64,000 nucleotides of DNA, taken from assembly GCA_965217935.1 (NCBI GenBank), contig OZ244581.1:3162001-3226000 (forward strand). The letters run 5' to 3'. The position numbers and the translations under genes are program-made. Under the pieces are notes generated by a model. That model did no database searches. It saw nothing but the letters and a program-made list of their open reading frames with translations, and had not been told where the DNA came from. Each line of letters opens with the position of its first letter. The first letter of the stretch is position 1. Origin of the DNA: JBBROS01 sp965217935. Lineage in GTDB: Bacteria > Pseudomonadota > Alphaproteobacteria > Acetobacterales > Acetobacteraceae. Below are positions 8,821 to 18,308 of this stretch, one piece after another.

Positions 8821-8823
8821 GGG

Positions 8824-9574
8824 TCGCTTGGCGGCGCTGCTCTCCTGGCGGCCGTCAGGCGTCGTCGTCATTCCCAATTCCGATGCCTTTCCGAATTGGC
8901 AAATGCTCGATGGCTGCGACTTTCCTTGCGTTGTCGTCGACCGCATCCCGCCAGCCTTCCAGGGTGACAGCGTCGCGGCCGCGAACCAACTGGCGACCGC
9001 GAATGCTGCGGCGCACCTGCTCGCGCATGGCCATCGTGAGATCCTCGTCGTCGGTTCGTCGTTCAACCTTAGAAATGTTCGCGAACGATATGCGGGGGCG
9101 TCCGGGGTGTTTCGCGAGCATGGCTTGCGGCCCCCGCCGAAGCTGGAGGTCGGGCTCACCTTCGAGACCGTTGCCGACGGGCTGGCGGCGTGGCTGTCGG
9201 CCAACAAGCCTCCCACGGCGTTCCTGACGCTGACGAATTTCGTGACTATGGGCGTCCTCGCGCATCTGTCGAGCATCGCCATGCGCGTGCCCGACGACGT
9301 GTCTCTGATCGGGTTCGACGATAATGAGTGGATGCGCGCCGCCTCGCCGGGTATTTCGGCGGTGCGCCAGGACGTCGATGCGATGGCGGCGCGGGCCTGG
9401 GCCGTGCTCGCGGTCAGAATGGGCGGGGGACGGTTCCCGCCCCAGCAACATGCCATAACGTGCCACTTGGTTCTGCGCGGCTCCGTGGCGCCGCTCGTCA
9501 CGCAAAGCGCCAGGGCCGATGAGCGCGACCCGGCAGGCGCCGACGTCAAAAGGTTTGAAGGGACGGACATATGA
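8824..9574 (+). pseudogene. LacI-family regulator, effector domain only
   Basis: The reading frame gives the C-terminal periplasmic-binding-like domain of a LacI/PurR regulator: RPSGVVVIPNSD, CVVVDRIPP, AAHLLAHGHREILVVGSS, RYAGASGVFREHGL, TAFLTLTNFVTMGVL and VPDDVSLIGFDDNEW. The N-terminal helix-turn-helix is missing because the IS903-like element occupies that position. Its stop overlaps the start of the epimerase gene (ATGA at 9571-9574), so the two were translationally coupled and the regulator probably controlled that sugar gene. As it stands it cannot bind DNA. Confidence 0.8.
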
Positions 9575-10470
9575 ACAAGCTAGGAGTTCACGCCTTTGTT
9601 TGGGAAAAGGGCTGGAGTCGCGAAGAGGCGAGCCGCGCCATCGCCAAGAGCGCCGAGATTGGCTTCGATCTGGTCGAGGTATCGGCGATGGACATGGGGC
9701 AGATCGACCCGGCCCACACCCGGTCCGAACTCGCCAAAGCCAAGATCGGGGCCACGTTCTCGTTCGGTCTGGACGACAGCTGCGACATCTCGAGCGACGA
9801 TCGCGATCGGGAGCGGCGCGGCGAGGCCAAGCTCGAGCAGGCGGTCAGGCTCGCGGGCGAGATGGGCGCCACGCACGTGTGCGGCATCATCTATTCGGCG
9901 TTCCAGAAGTATGCGGCGCCGACCACGGGCGAAGGCATCAAGCGGTCGGCCGAGGTGCTCCAGCGGGTCGCCGAGAAGGCGGCTGCGGCCGACGTGATCC
10001 TGGGTCTCGAGGTCGTGAACCGCTACGAGACCAACGTGCTCAACACCGCATCGCAGGGTGTGGAGCTTTGCAAACGGATCGGCGCGCCCAACGTCAAGGT
10101 CCACCTCGACGTGTATCACATGAACATCGAGGAATCGGATATCCAGCAGGCGATCATCGAGACCGGTCCGCACCTCGGCTATTTCCATACCGGCGACTCG
10201 CATCGCGGCTACATGGGCTCGGGCTCGATCGACCTCGCCGGGGTATTCCGCGCGCTGGTCAAAGCCGGATATCAGGGGCCGATCACGTTCGAGTCGTTTT
10301 CGTCGCGCGTGGTCGGCCAACCGCTCGAGGGCATACTCGGCATCTGGCGCAACTTGTGGGAAGACGGCGCCGACCTTGCCGGACACGCGCTGATGTATAC
10401 CAGGGCGCAGCTGAAGGCAGCGCATGAGGCGCAAAAGCAAGCCGATCGCAGCCGGCTTGGCGGAAGCTGA
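9571..10470 (+). CDS. D-tagatose/D-allulose 3-epimerase-like TIM-barrel isomerase
   Basis: A 299-residue sugar phosphate isomerase/epimerase-like protein of the ketose 3-epimerase group, which interconverts C3 epimers of ketoses using a divalent metal. Characteristic blocks are ILGLEVVNRYETNVLNT, VKVHLDVYHMNIEESD, GDSHRGYMGSGSID and ITFESFS. The expected metal/catalytic set is E147, D180, H206 and E241. Each lies exactly five residues before the corresponding residue of Pseudomonas cichorii D-tagatose 3-epimerase (152, 185, 211, 246), as I recall that numbering. The gene overlaps the truncated LacI-type gene upstream. No transporter or kinase remains nearby, so it is a stranded piece of a sugar operon. 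Confidence 0.88.
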   Translation: MNKLGVHAFVWEKGWSREEASRAIAKSAEIGFDLVEVSAMDMGQIDPAHTRSELAKAKIGATFSFGLDDSCDISSDDRDRERRGEAKLEQAVRLAGEMGATHVCGIIYSAFQKYAAPTTGEGIKRSAEVLQRVAEKAAAADVILGLEVVNRYETNVLNTASQGVELCKRIGAPNVKVHLDVYHMNIEESDIQQAIIETGPHLGYFHTGDSHRGYMGSGSIDLAGVFRALVKAGYQGPITFESFSSRVVGQPLEGILGIWRNLWEDGADLAGHALMYTRAQLKAAHEAQKQADRSRLGGS

Positions 10471-10571
10471 CGCCCTATGCCGAGAGGGCAGGCTTGCGCG
10501 TCGGGCGCCGGGACGTCCGTTTGTCCCTCTGACTTAATAGGGTTGCGAGGGACTCTCTGCAGCCTTGTACC

Positions 10572-12310
10572 CTAGGGAAAGACGAAACTCTTTGGATTGA
10601 AGCGTTTGGCTCGGACGGGACGGAAGCGTTCGCGGGGTTGGTCAATTTCGTTCCAGAGATAGTCGCCGGTGAGCGCGATGTGGCCTCACGGCAGCGGGGC
10701 GACCTGGGCGAGAAACGTGTCGGGAAATCTCGATGCCTTGTCTCTGCACGAAGCTGATGGCGCGGCTGGGATAGACTGTGTTCCACAGGATAATGGCGTT
10801 GACGACGAGGTTGAGGCCTGAGGCTCGATAGGGCATGGTTTCGGCGATACGACTGCGCAGTTCGCCAAGCGGGTGGAGAAAGACGGCGCGGGCCACCGTA
10901 TGGCGGCCTTCTCCCTTGTTGAGAATGGCTTGCGGTCGGCGGCGCAGCGTTGGGTCGAGCAGCCAGCCGCAGATAAAGATGGAGCGTTCGATGCGGCCGG
11001 TCTCGGCGAGGGCCTTTGCCAGCCCGGTCTGGCGCGGGGAGGCGGCGATATTCGTAAGGATCACCGACGGCGGCACGAGGCCAGCGCCGAGGGACGCTGC
11101 AACGCGCAGGACTTCGTCCCTGTGATTCTCGACAACCGTCAGGTCGGCGGCGCCAGCGATCAGGGAGCTGAGCGGAGCATAGTCCACGCTTGGTTCGATC
11201 ACGGACAGCCTGCGGCTGCCGAGATCGCGGATTCGCGGGATCATCCGGTAGCCAAACAGGTGGAACATGGCAGAGCTCAACTCGGTGGCCCCGGCTGTAT
11301 CGGTCGCGTGCTCGCGGATCTCGACTGAGCTTTCATCGTGCACGAGCCCGTCGAGCACGCAGGGGGCCTCGTTTTCCGAGGCTTGGATCATCTGGGAGAA
11401 AAAGGAGGCGAACCGGTTGGACAGGAAGCCGTAGAGCGACGCTCCGGGCTTGGCGCCGTATTTGGCGTTGTAGTCGGCGGCAGCCTCGCCACGGCCGCCG
11501 CCGGGAAGAACTGGCCATCGGAGGAGGAGACGTGTCCATCACTCCAGATCGCGGCGAAGGGGTGCGCCAGTTGGGCATCAACCAGCACAGCGGCCCCGGC
11601 CGCATAGGTTTCTGGGCGGATATGATGCAAGATCATCAGCATCATCTGATGGATTGTGACGCCGCGCGAGCTTTCGGCCATGCGCTCGATGCCGGCATTG
11701 GTGGCGTCGGCGAGAATCGCGGCCATCAACGCGGCTTCGTCGCCGGCGGTCTCGCCGGTGCGGTCATGCGTGAACCTATCGAGAAAGCCGGCCCAACTGT
11801 GCAGCTCGGCAAGCAGGCTCGTGATCCGCACGCGCGCCACCAGGTTGTAGAGCCTGCGACTGAGAGCGGCGACATGACCTCGCTCCTCTTCGCAGATCGG
11901 CGCGATCGACAGCCCCTTGTCGGTGAGGGTCGCATCCGGAATGGCATTGGCAGCGGCGGCTTTGGCCAGAGCTTTCAGATTCGCATCGAGAATTGCAGCA
12001 CGTTCAGCACGCCAGGCGGCGAAGCTGTCCGGCACGGCAAGACCAAGCCGTTGCTCGGAACGCATCGGCGCGAAGGTTGGCCGCGGCAGAAGGTAGTCCT
12101 CTAAGTTTCGCCAGGCACGACTGCCCTTGACCCAGATGTCGCCGATCTGCAGCCGATCGCGCAGGTGGACGAGAACCGCCACTTCCCAAGCGCGGATGTC
12201 CATCTCGTCATTGCGGGCACGAACACGTTGGCGCCATTTGCGGCCTAAAAAGGCCAGCGGCAGCTGCGCGGGCAGACGGCCGCCTTGATACAACGCACGG
12301 AGCGTCTCGC
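10572..12310 (-). pseudogene. tnpA: Tn3-family transposase, C-terminal remnant
   Basis: About 575 residues of a Tn3-type transposase are spread over several frames. They include WEVAVLVHLRDRLQIGDIWV, ELHSWAGFLDRFTHDRTG, then DGLVHDESSVEIREHATDTA with the catalytic region, and LFGYRMIPRIRDL and SLGAGLVPPSVILTNI. Frame is lost near 11490 and again near 10730. A TGA at 10686-10688 replaces the Trp of the conserved APLGWEHI-type motif (here APLP*GHIALTGDYLW). Reading ends with a TAG at 10572-10574. The 5' part was lost at the IS6 element. No resolvase or terminal repeat was recognised. Confidence 0.78.
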
Positions 12311-12315
12311 CGGCA

Positions 12316-13147
12316 CAGTCAACTTGGCCACTGGCTTGCGGGACGGGGCTGCGCCGGGTAGGCGGGCGGAATGACGACGCCTGCCTGCCCGAGCGACGCT
12401 GGCTACCGCGTCCCGGCCGAGATCATCAGCCACGCCGTCTGACTGTGCGTCCGCTTTCCCCTGAGCCTGCGGCTGGTGAACGAACTGCTGGCCGCGCGCG
12501 GCCTCCTCGTCAGCCGCGAGACCGCGCGCCAGTGGGCGCTGAAGTTCGGGCAGGGCTTCGCCAATCAGATCCGCCGCAGGCTGCCCGCGGCGGGCGGCAA
12601 GTGGCGCCTGGACGAGGTCGTGCTGACAATCGCGGGCGTGAAGCGCTGGCTGTGGCGTGCGGTGGACCAGAACGGGACGGCGCCGGACATCCTGGCGCAA
12701 AGCCGGCGCGACAAGCAGGCCGCCAAGCGCCTGCTGCGCAAGCTGCTGAAACGGCAACGTCGCCCGCCTCGCGTCATGGTCACCGACAAGCTGGCGAGCT
12801 ACGGGGCGGCCCCGCGGGAGGCAGTGTCCTCCGTCGAGCACAGGAAACGCAAGGGGCTGAACAACAGGGCGGAGAACTCGCACCAGCCGGCACGGCGGCG
12901 AGAGCGGCAGATGAAGCGCTTCAAGTCAGCCGGTCAGGCGCAGCGCTTCCTGTCCGCCCACGACGGGATCGACAACCTCTTCCACCTTCGCCGCCATCAA
13001 GTGCCCGCGCCCCAATATCGGGCTGCCCGCACTCAAGCCTTCCAGGTTTGGGCCGAGGTCACCGGCGTCGCTGCCGCGGCGCAACCACGAGCACGCCGTC
13101 CTGATCGCGCTCTCTCCCAACCTCAGAGCGATAAGTTAACGATGTCC
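12316..13147 (+). mobile_element. IS6-family element, copy 1
   Basis: An ~830-bp element whose left end includes AACTTGGCCACTGGCTTGCG and whose right end, read inward, is GGACATCGTTAACTTATCGC. From 12321 to 13147 it matches the copy at 40661-41487 at the fixed offset of 28340 in every stretch I compared, in the same orientation. It separates a Tn3 remnant on the left from an IS3 orfB fragment on the right. No target duplication is evident. The exact left boundary is uncertain by a few bases. Confidence 0.75.
12371..13132 (+). CDS. IS6-family transposase with an internal TGA
   Basis: From ATG 12371 the protein reads YRVPAEIISHAV, then TGA at 12440-12442 exactly where the family has Trp (HAVWLYxRF), then LCVRFPLSLRLVNELLAARG in frame. 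Translation may restart at the GTG at 12476. The remaining product has the IS6 integrase core: KWRLDEVVLTIAGVKRWLWR with the first Asp, VMVTDKLASYGAA with the second, and LNNRAENSHQPARRRERQMK with the catalytic Glu. The restart product would lack only the zinc-ribbon/HTH end. The second copy carries the same TGA. It may be inactive or N-terminally shortened. Confidence 0.72.
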
Positions 13148-13148
13148 C

Positions 13149-13634
13149 GGCATCACCTTTGCGCCAACCGCGGCCGGGTTTTCAGGCCTGGCGGTCGTGC
13201 TGGACGCGTGGAGCCGGCGCATCGCCGGCTGGCCGATGGCCAGCCATCTGCGGGCCGAGCGGGTCGCCGATGCCCTGCAGATGGCCATCGGGCAGCGCCG
13301 CCCACCGGGCAACGTTATCCATCATAGCGATCAGGGCAGCCAATACGCCTCGCTGGCGTTTGGCGCCCGCTGCAAGGGGGCCGGCGTGCGGCCGCCGATG
13401 GGCTCCGGGGGCGACGCCTGCGACAACGCCATGTGCGAGAGCGTCTTCGCCGCCTTGGACTGCGAGATGCCCGAACGGCGCCGGTTCGCCTGCCAGGCCG
13501 AGGCGCGCATGGCCTGCTTCAGCTCTATTGAGGGCGGGCGCACCCCAATCCGCCTCCATTCCGCGCTGGGCTCCCGCTCACCTGTCCGCTATGAACAAGA
13601 CAGGCATGCCAAGCTGCTCCCCGCAAAACCCTGA
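13149..13634 (+). pseudogene. IS3-family orfB fragment (integrase core)
   Basis: Starting directly at the IS6 end, the frame reads GITFAPTAAGFSGLAVVLDA, WSRRIAGWPMASHLRAERVA, the Asp in VIHHSDQGSQYASLAFGARC and the Glu in DACDNAMCESVFAALDCE. The first catalytic Asp and the N-terminal half were removed at the IS6 junction. The family C-terminus is altered after EARMACFSSIEG. It belongs to a different IS3 element from the two full copies. Confidence 0.75.
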
Positions 13635-13659
13635 CCGTCCACCAAATCGGGGCAACTTC

Positions 13660-13917
13660 AGTCACTTGCCGTTGAATGCCATAGCCACATGGCCCGTTGA
13701 CGCCCTTCGGGCCTCAACCGTAGCAGAACCGCACCATGCAACCAACGCGCGTAAGCTTGGCCACCAGCGTTCTCAGGGCAGCGGGGGCGTTCGCGACCTT
13801 GCCATGCTCGCGCACGTCCCCCCGCTTGCCTGGCTCGGCCGCCGCCGCAATCGTATCCTTGCGCACATCCAGCCCGACGTAGGTGATGGAATGCCCCGCC
13901 ACCCGTCTCCTCTGCAT
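13660..13917 (-). pseudogene. IS110-family transposase, N-terminal fragment
   Basis: Reading leftward from ATG 13917: GHSITYVGLDVRKDTIA, with the first Asp of the DEDD catalytic set, then KRGDVREHGKVANAPAALRT and LVAKLTRVGCMVRFCYG. A frameshift leads to GPCGYGIQRQV, after which homology stops. Only about 85 of the usual 340 or so residues remain. Confidence 0.72.
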
Positions 13918-14034
13918 GAGGCAATACGCCGGACCATCCAGCGCAACCCTCGGAGCCTGCATATAGCAAGACGGGTCACCCCGTGCTCAGGCGAGCATCT
14001 GGTCTAGCCGTCGCGCCTCGTCGCGCGCCAGCTC

Positions 14035-14570
14035 TTGCTGACATTCGCTGCGGCCGTCGCGCCGATGGGACCGGCCATGCTCGGCATCGACGATGCCGTC
14101 GAGTGCCGCTGGGGCGCGCAAATTAGCGCCCGCGGCATCGACCGTGATCCCGTGCGCTCCGGTTACGGTCACTGCGCCAAGGCGAGCAGCCTGCGCTGGC
14201 TCTGCGTCATGCCGTTGGCGCCCGTGCCCTGGGCCGGCAGCCACGTGTGGGCGTTGCCGTTCCTCACCGCGCTTGCCCCCTCCGAGTGCTGGCTGCCAGG
14301 CCGCCGCGTCGTCGCGGTCGCCGATTGCCGCTTCTCGGCCATCGAGCTGCTGCGCGACGCGGGCCGGCATCTGTGCCTGACCTCCCAGTTGCGGCTCGAC
14401 GCCGCTCTCTACGCACCCACGCCGCGCCGCGGCGCATGCCGGGCACGGTTGGCTGCCCCCGGTTGGGGGCGACCGGTCGCCAAACTTGACGCAGCGCCTG
14501 GCAGACCCGGCCGCCAACTGGCACAAGGCCACTCTCGACCGCTGCTACGGCGGCTCTGAATGCAGCTTCG
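14035..14570 (+). pseudogene. IS701-family transposase fragment, degenerate
   Basis: The reading contains MLGIDDAVECRWGAQISARG with the first catalytic Asp, IDRDPVRSGYGHC, ASSLRWLCVM, WAGSHVWALPFLTALAPSEC, and the second Asp block VVAVADCRFSAIELL. A block between the two Asp motifs is missing compared with the copy at 3624-4526, and the frame slips after LYAPTPRRG. It is a diverged relative of that copy rather than the same element. Confidence 0.7.
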
Positions 14571-14708
14571 TGATCGCCTCCGGCACAGCGTCCCGGCATC
14601 ATTGCAGTACGCGCGTGACGGCCCGATAAACGCTCGTGCGACACGTGAGCGCCGAGGAGCCACCGCACGCAATCGTCGAGCTGTGCCGAAATTTGGGTAG
14701 CGCCGTGA

Positions 14709-15137
14709 TCAGGCGGCGCTCTGGTTCGACGTATTGGTGACCTCGACCTCGTTGCGGAAGATGACGCCCGGGACGACTTTGGGCAACTGGTTTTCCCCTT
14801 CAGCCGTCGCCAGGTTTCCGCGGCGGTCATGATCAGCTTGAACGCCGTCAGCCGGGCGGCGTCTTGCGACAGCGCCCTCGTGGAAAGAGCGCCGCGCGCG
14901 GTTGAACGGTGGCGAACACGCTTTATACGGGCGTGAATGTGCGCAGATGGTCCCAGTGCTCGGCCGGGGCATCGTAAAACGCCAGCAACACGTCGCGGTC
15001 CTTTCTCCCTTTCGACGCAGCCAGGAACGCTTCAGCCTAGGCCTCAACTGGCTGGGTAAGCAACTGGCGAGCGCCGCGGCGTAGGATGGCCGCCAGTGGG
15101 TCCTCGTCCAGCGGGTCGGGCTGACGCAGGGCAACAA
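14709..15137 (-). pseudogene. IS256-family transposase with the middle deleted
   Basis: Reading leftward from about 15137, the IS256/Mutator N-terminus is clear: VALRQPDPLDEDPLAAILRR and GARQLLTQ. After only a few further codons the sequence jumps to the C-terminal region: DRDVLLAFYDAPAEHWDHLR, FATV, and in another frame GENQLPKVVPGVIFRNEVEV and TNTSNQSAA, the native end. Internal TAG/TAA codons and a frameshift are present. Both gene ends survive but roughly 250 central residues, including the catalytic core, are gone. Confidence 0.72.
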
Positions 15138-15504
15138 GGGTGCTACTGCTCGGCTTGGCGTATCGGCTCGTTCGGGAGTTCAGGCAAGCCTTCGCCCGCC
15201 TTGATGCGCCGCGCTGATCCGTCCGTCGTCACTCAGTTTTGGCCAGAGCTTGCAAACCAACGGGCCGCACCGGGCCGGGCGACGTCGCCCGCGCACGCCT
15301 CATCGTCGAAACTGCGAAGGAGCTTACACAACCCGACGGTTGGGGAAGCGGTCTCAAGTGCCAAAGCGTACCGTTATTGCAACGCTTTCGACCGTTCAGG
15401 TCACAAATCGATTGAGGCTTGCTGTTAATCATTGCTGTTTCCGTGAGCAGTACGTTAATGCTGCACCTGCGAACTAACTTGATGCGATAAGGCAGTTTGG
15501 ATCG
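15138..15504. other. Intergenic region upstream of the exopolysaccharide operon
   Basis: No coding sequence was recognised. The part next to the operon (about 15340-15504) is visibly AT-richer than the insertion-sequence debris to the left and is where the operon promoter should lie. I could not identify a convincing -35/-10 pair. An AAGGCAG sequence about 12 bases before the wbaP-like start can serve as ribosome-binding site. Confidence 0.4.
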
Positions 15505-16977
15505 ATGACTACGTTCACGTCTCTCAGCGCATTCCTTCCTGCTAGGCGGACATCATCAATTCTTGATGAAGGCCGGTCGCTTCGCCGCAAATCGGTCTTA
15601 GCGCACCTGATTTCCATTGCTGCGCTATTCATTGCGGATCTGATCGCGTTTTCTTTGGCGCTTCTGGGAGCGTTACTTGTAAGCCAAGTCGCTTCGAGCG
15701 ATGTGTGGTTCAGTCTGGCCCTCATCAACTTGTCCCAAATTCGCTCAACGCTCTTAGTTGAGTCCAGCTTGTTTGTAGCCGTGATTGTTTATCTGACTGG
15801 CAAAGGATTTTACACCCGCCGAATACCATTTTGGAGCGAAATACAGGGGGTTGCCACGGCCAGTTTCGCTGCTCTGCTTGGCAGCGGCTTCGTTCAGTAT
15901 TCCTTGCAAAAGCATGATTCAAGACTTCTGTTGATAATGACATGGCTTTTGCTTCCATTATCTATAATGACTTGCCGTGCGATCGCGCGTTGGATTTTGA
16001 TTGCTGCTGGCTTGTGGCATATTCGGGTCGTCGTCGTGGGAGATGCAGACTTAGCTCAGAAAGCCTCGACTGCACTGCTCTCGGAGCCTCGACTAGGCTA
16101 CAAGATCGGGGCCGTGCTGGCTCCGCCTCCATCTGGATCGAAGCCTGGTCCTGGTTTATGGCGCGAAATTCTACGACGGAATGGATGCGAGCTTCTTGTT
16201 CTTGCACATGACGGGGCGTCAGAAATTGCTGAATCGCTTGTTCGCGGTAGAGTGCCGTTTGCGATCGTGCCGCCAATGACGGGACTGCCAGTTCACGGGT
16301 TTGAGCGCACTAGCTTATTGAACCACGACACTGTTCTTTTTACATTCAGCAACAATCTCGCCGAGCCAGTCGCCCGCGGCGTCAAAGTGGTTTTCGATGT
16401 TGCCGCCGCCTTCGTGCTCCTGATCGCGCTTCTGCCTGTTCTAGTTTTCATAACAATTCTCGTATCGCTTGATGGAGGACCTGTGTTGTACGCCCATCTG
16501 AGGGTCGGAGCCTCGGGTCGCATGTTTCCATGCTATAAATTCAGGTCGATGGTGGTGAACAGCGACATGGTGTTGCAAACGCTGATGCAAAGCGATCCCG
16601 CTGCCGCAACAGAATGGGAAGAGACGCAGAAGCTGAGGTGCGACCCTCGAGTAACCTGGGTCGGACGCCTGCTTCGGAAAACGAGCCTCGACGAGCTGCC
16701 ACAATTGCTTAACGTTTTGCGCTTAGAAATGAGCCTCGTTGGGCCCCGCCCGATCGTTTTAGCAGAGGTGCAACGGTATGGTGACGACATCGCTTACTAC
16801 TATGAAGCCCGGCCGGGCCTAACCGGGTTATGGCAAGTCAGCGGTCGGTCAGATACAGGCTACGCTCAACGTGTCCGCCTTGACACGTGGTATGTCAAAA
16901 ACTGGAGCATCTGGCAGGACATTGCCATCTTGTTCAAAACGATACCGGCGGTGTTAAAACGCCGCGGCGCAGTCTAG
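15505..16977 (+). CDS. Undecaprenyl-phosphate sugar phosphotransferase (WbaP-type)
   Basis: A 490-residue polyisoprenyl-phosphate hexose-1-phosphate transferase that would start exopolysaccharide repeat-unit synthesis at the inner membrane. It has several N-terminal membrane segments (about residues 33-60, 85-100, 115-130 and 145-165). A CoA-binding-like loop domain follows (IRVVVVGDADLAQKA), and a further hydrophobic segment precedes the catalytic domain (about 295-315). Catalytic-domain motifs are CYKFRSMVV, KTSLDELPQLLNVLRLEMSL, VGPRP and ARPGLTGLWQVSGRS. Length and layout resemble WbaP and GumD/AceA-type enzymes. It heads a five-gene operon. Which sugar, glucose or galactose, cannot be told from sequence. 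Confidence 0.9.
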   Translation: MTTFTSLSAFLPARRTSSILDEGRSLRRKSVLAHLISIAALFIADLIAFSLALLGALLVSQVASSDVWFSLALINLSQIRSTLLVESSLFVAVIVYLTGKGFYTRRIPFWSEIQGVATASFAALLGSGFVQYSLQKHDSRLLLIMTWLLLPLSIMTCRAIARWILIAAGLWHIRVVVVGDADLAQKASTALLSEPRLGYKIGAVLAPPPSGSKPGPGLWREILRRNGCELLVLAHDGASEIAESLVRGRVPFAIVPPMTGLPVHGFERTSLLNHDTVLFTFSNNLAEPVARGVKVVFDVAAAFVLLIALLPVLVFITILVSLDGGPVLYAHLRVGASGRMFPCYKFRSMVVNSDMVLQTLMQSDPAAATEWEETQKLRCDPRVTWVGRLLRKTSLDELPQLLNVLRLEMSLVGPRPIVLAEVQRYGDDIAYYYEARPGLTGLWQVSGRSDTGYAQRVRLDTWYVKNWSIWQDIAILFKTIPAVLKRRGAV

Positions 16978-17001
16978 CTATTCGTCAAGGATTTTACGGG
17001 A

Positions 17002-18297
17002 ATGGGATTGTTCAGGAGCTTCTTTGGGAATCGGCCCGCCGCGACGAACCCTACCTACATCCAACGAGTGGAGCCACAGCGTTTAATTCTGCCAAGCGAT
17101 GTATTTACGCCCAGTCAGCCGAAAACAGGACGGCGTCTTGTCGGACGGGAAATCGAACTGCAACGAATCTTGCAGGCATTGCAACAGGATCGGGCGCACG
17201 TTGTCCTTTATGCAGAGAGAGGGCGCGGCAAAACGTCTCTGTCAAACATCGTCGTCGAAACCCTACGCCGGAAAGGCGTTATCGTTGCCCGGCATATCTG
17301 CGAAGCAGGCACGACATTCGATACCATGATGCGCGGGTTGATGGCGGATTTGCCGCATAACCTGCTTGCCGCCTCGGCTCAACCGAGCTTGGGAGACCAG
17401 GATGAAGGATGCATCGCCGCTTTGCCAGCAGGAGAAGTCCGGCCTAGAGACATAGTCGCACTCCCTCAACGGCTTGCCTGCCGCTCGCTCGTTTGTGTCC
17501 TAGATGAGTTCGACAGGGTGGAAGATCCGTTCGCTCGGACGAAACTGGCCGACAGCATCAAACAGCTTTCGGATCGCGACGTGCCATTGTTGTTCCTGAT
17601 CGTCGGCGTTTCTCGCGACCTGGATCACATCCTAGGTCAGCACCCTTCCATCCAACGAAGCGTTGCGGGTGTGCACTTGCCGCTCTTTTCTGACCGGGAC
17701 ATCGCGCAAATCATCGTGCGCGGCGGCCGCGAAACAGGGTTTGAATTCCCCCCGGCTGCCGTCGTTCGGATCACAGTCTTGTCGCGGGGAATGCCGTATA
17801 TCGCCCAATTGCTTGGGTTGCGACTAACTCAGGCCGCAACGGCCCGGGGTGGGACAGTTATTTCCGACGAAGACTTTGCATCCGCAGTCGGACGCATGGT
17901 TGAAGACGCCCCGAACCGCGTTGTCGCCCTGTATAGCCGGCTTACCGACCACTCGACGAACAGTGAGATGGTGCTGTCGTTGAGGCGTGTTGCGACCGCC
18001 CCGCAAGATCCGTGGGGAAGACTTCGCCTGACAGAGATCGAAAATGGCGTCATGCTTGCCGATCGCATGATTCCGACCGCCTGTTGGGACCGTCTGCGAG
18101 CAGCTGAAGTGCTGCAGCCGGATGTGCCTGGGTCTGGACTATACTCGTTTGCCGAGCGAGCGCTCATGCATCACGCGCTCCTTCTCGCGGCGCGGGACGT
18201 CACGGCGCCCGATCTGCCCACTCCAGACGGTTTCGAGGATGTCTCACGTTCTGTTCCTGAACCGACCAGCCTGCATCCAATTATGTCGCGCGGCTAA
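17002..18297 (+). CDS. AAA-type ATPase embedded in the exopolysaccharide operon
   Basis: A 431-residue ATPase with an Orc1/Cdc6- or TniB-like core. Walker A is YAERGRGKTSLSN (about residues 69-81; the usual first Gly is Ala). Walker B is LVCVLDEFDRV (about 162-172) and a sensor-like strand is VPLLFLIVGVSRD. A C-terminal helical/winged-helix-like part follows (SRGMPYIAQLLGLRLTQAA, SEMVLSLRRVA). There is no signal peptide or membrane segment. It lies 24 bp after the initiating transferase and 11 bp before the chain-length protein, with an AAGGA ribosome-binding site, so it is part of the operon. I know no fixed role for such an ATPase in polysaccharide assembly; one possibility is powering or regulating the co-polymerase. 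Confidence 0.8.
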   Translation: MGLFRSFFGNRPAATNPTYIQRVEPQRLILPSDVFTPSQPKTGRRLVGREIELQRILQALQQDRAHVVLYAERGRGKTSLSNIVVETLRRKGVIVARHICEAGTTFDTMMRGLMADLPHNLLAASAQPSLGDQDEGCIAALPAGEVRPRDIVALPQRLACRSLVCVLDEFDRVEDPFARTKLADSIKQLSDRDVPLLFLIVGVSRDLDHILGQHPSIQRSVAGVHLPLFSDRDIAQIIVRGGRETGFEFPPAAVVRITVLSRGMPYIAQLLGLRLTQAATARGGTVISDEDFASAVGRMVEDAPNRVVALYSRLTDHSTNSEMVLSLRRVATAPQDPWGRLRLTEIENGVMLADRMIPTACWDRLRAAEVLQPDVPGSGLYSFAERALMHHALLLAARDVTAPDLPTPDGFEDVSRSVPEPTSLHPIMSRG

Positions 18298-18308
18298 GGA
18301 CAACGATT

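Noticed and set aside
7741..8967. A 408-codon plus-strand frame across the IS903-like transposase
   Set aside because: It is the shadow of the intact leftward transposase, which has a full DDE set.
12301..12320. Shared TCTCGCCGGCA to the left of both IS6 copies as a target duplication
   Set aside because: It appears on the same side of both copies and is not repeated on the right, so it is either part of the element end or chance.
12440..12442. TGA read as tryptophan (alternative code) to explain several interrupted genes
   Set aside because: Intact genes here end with TGA, and TAG and TAA also interrupt genes, so simple nonsense mutation is the better explanation.
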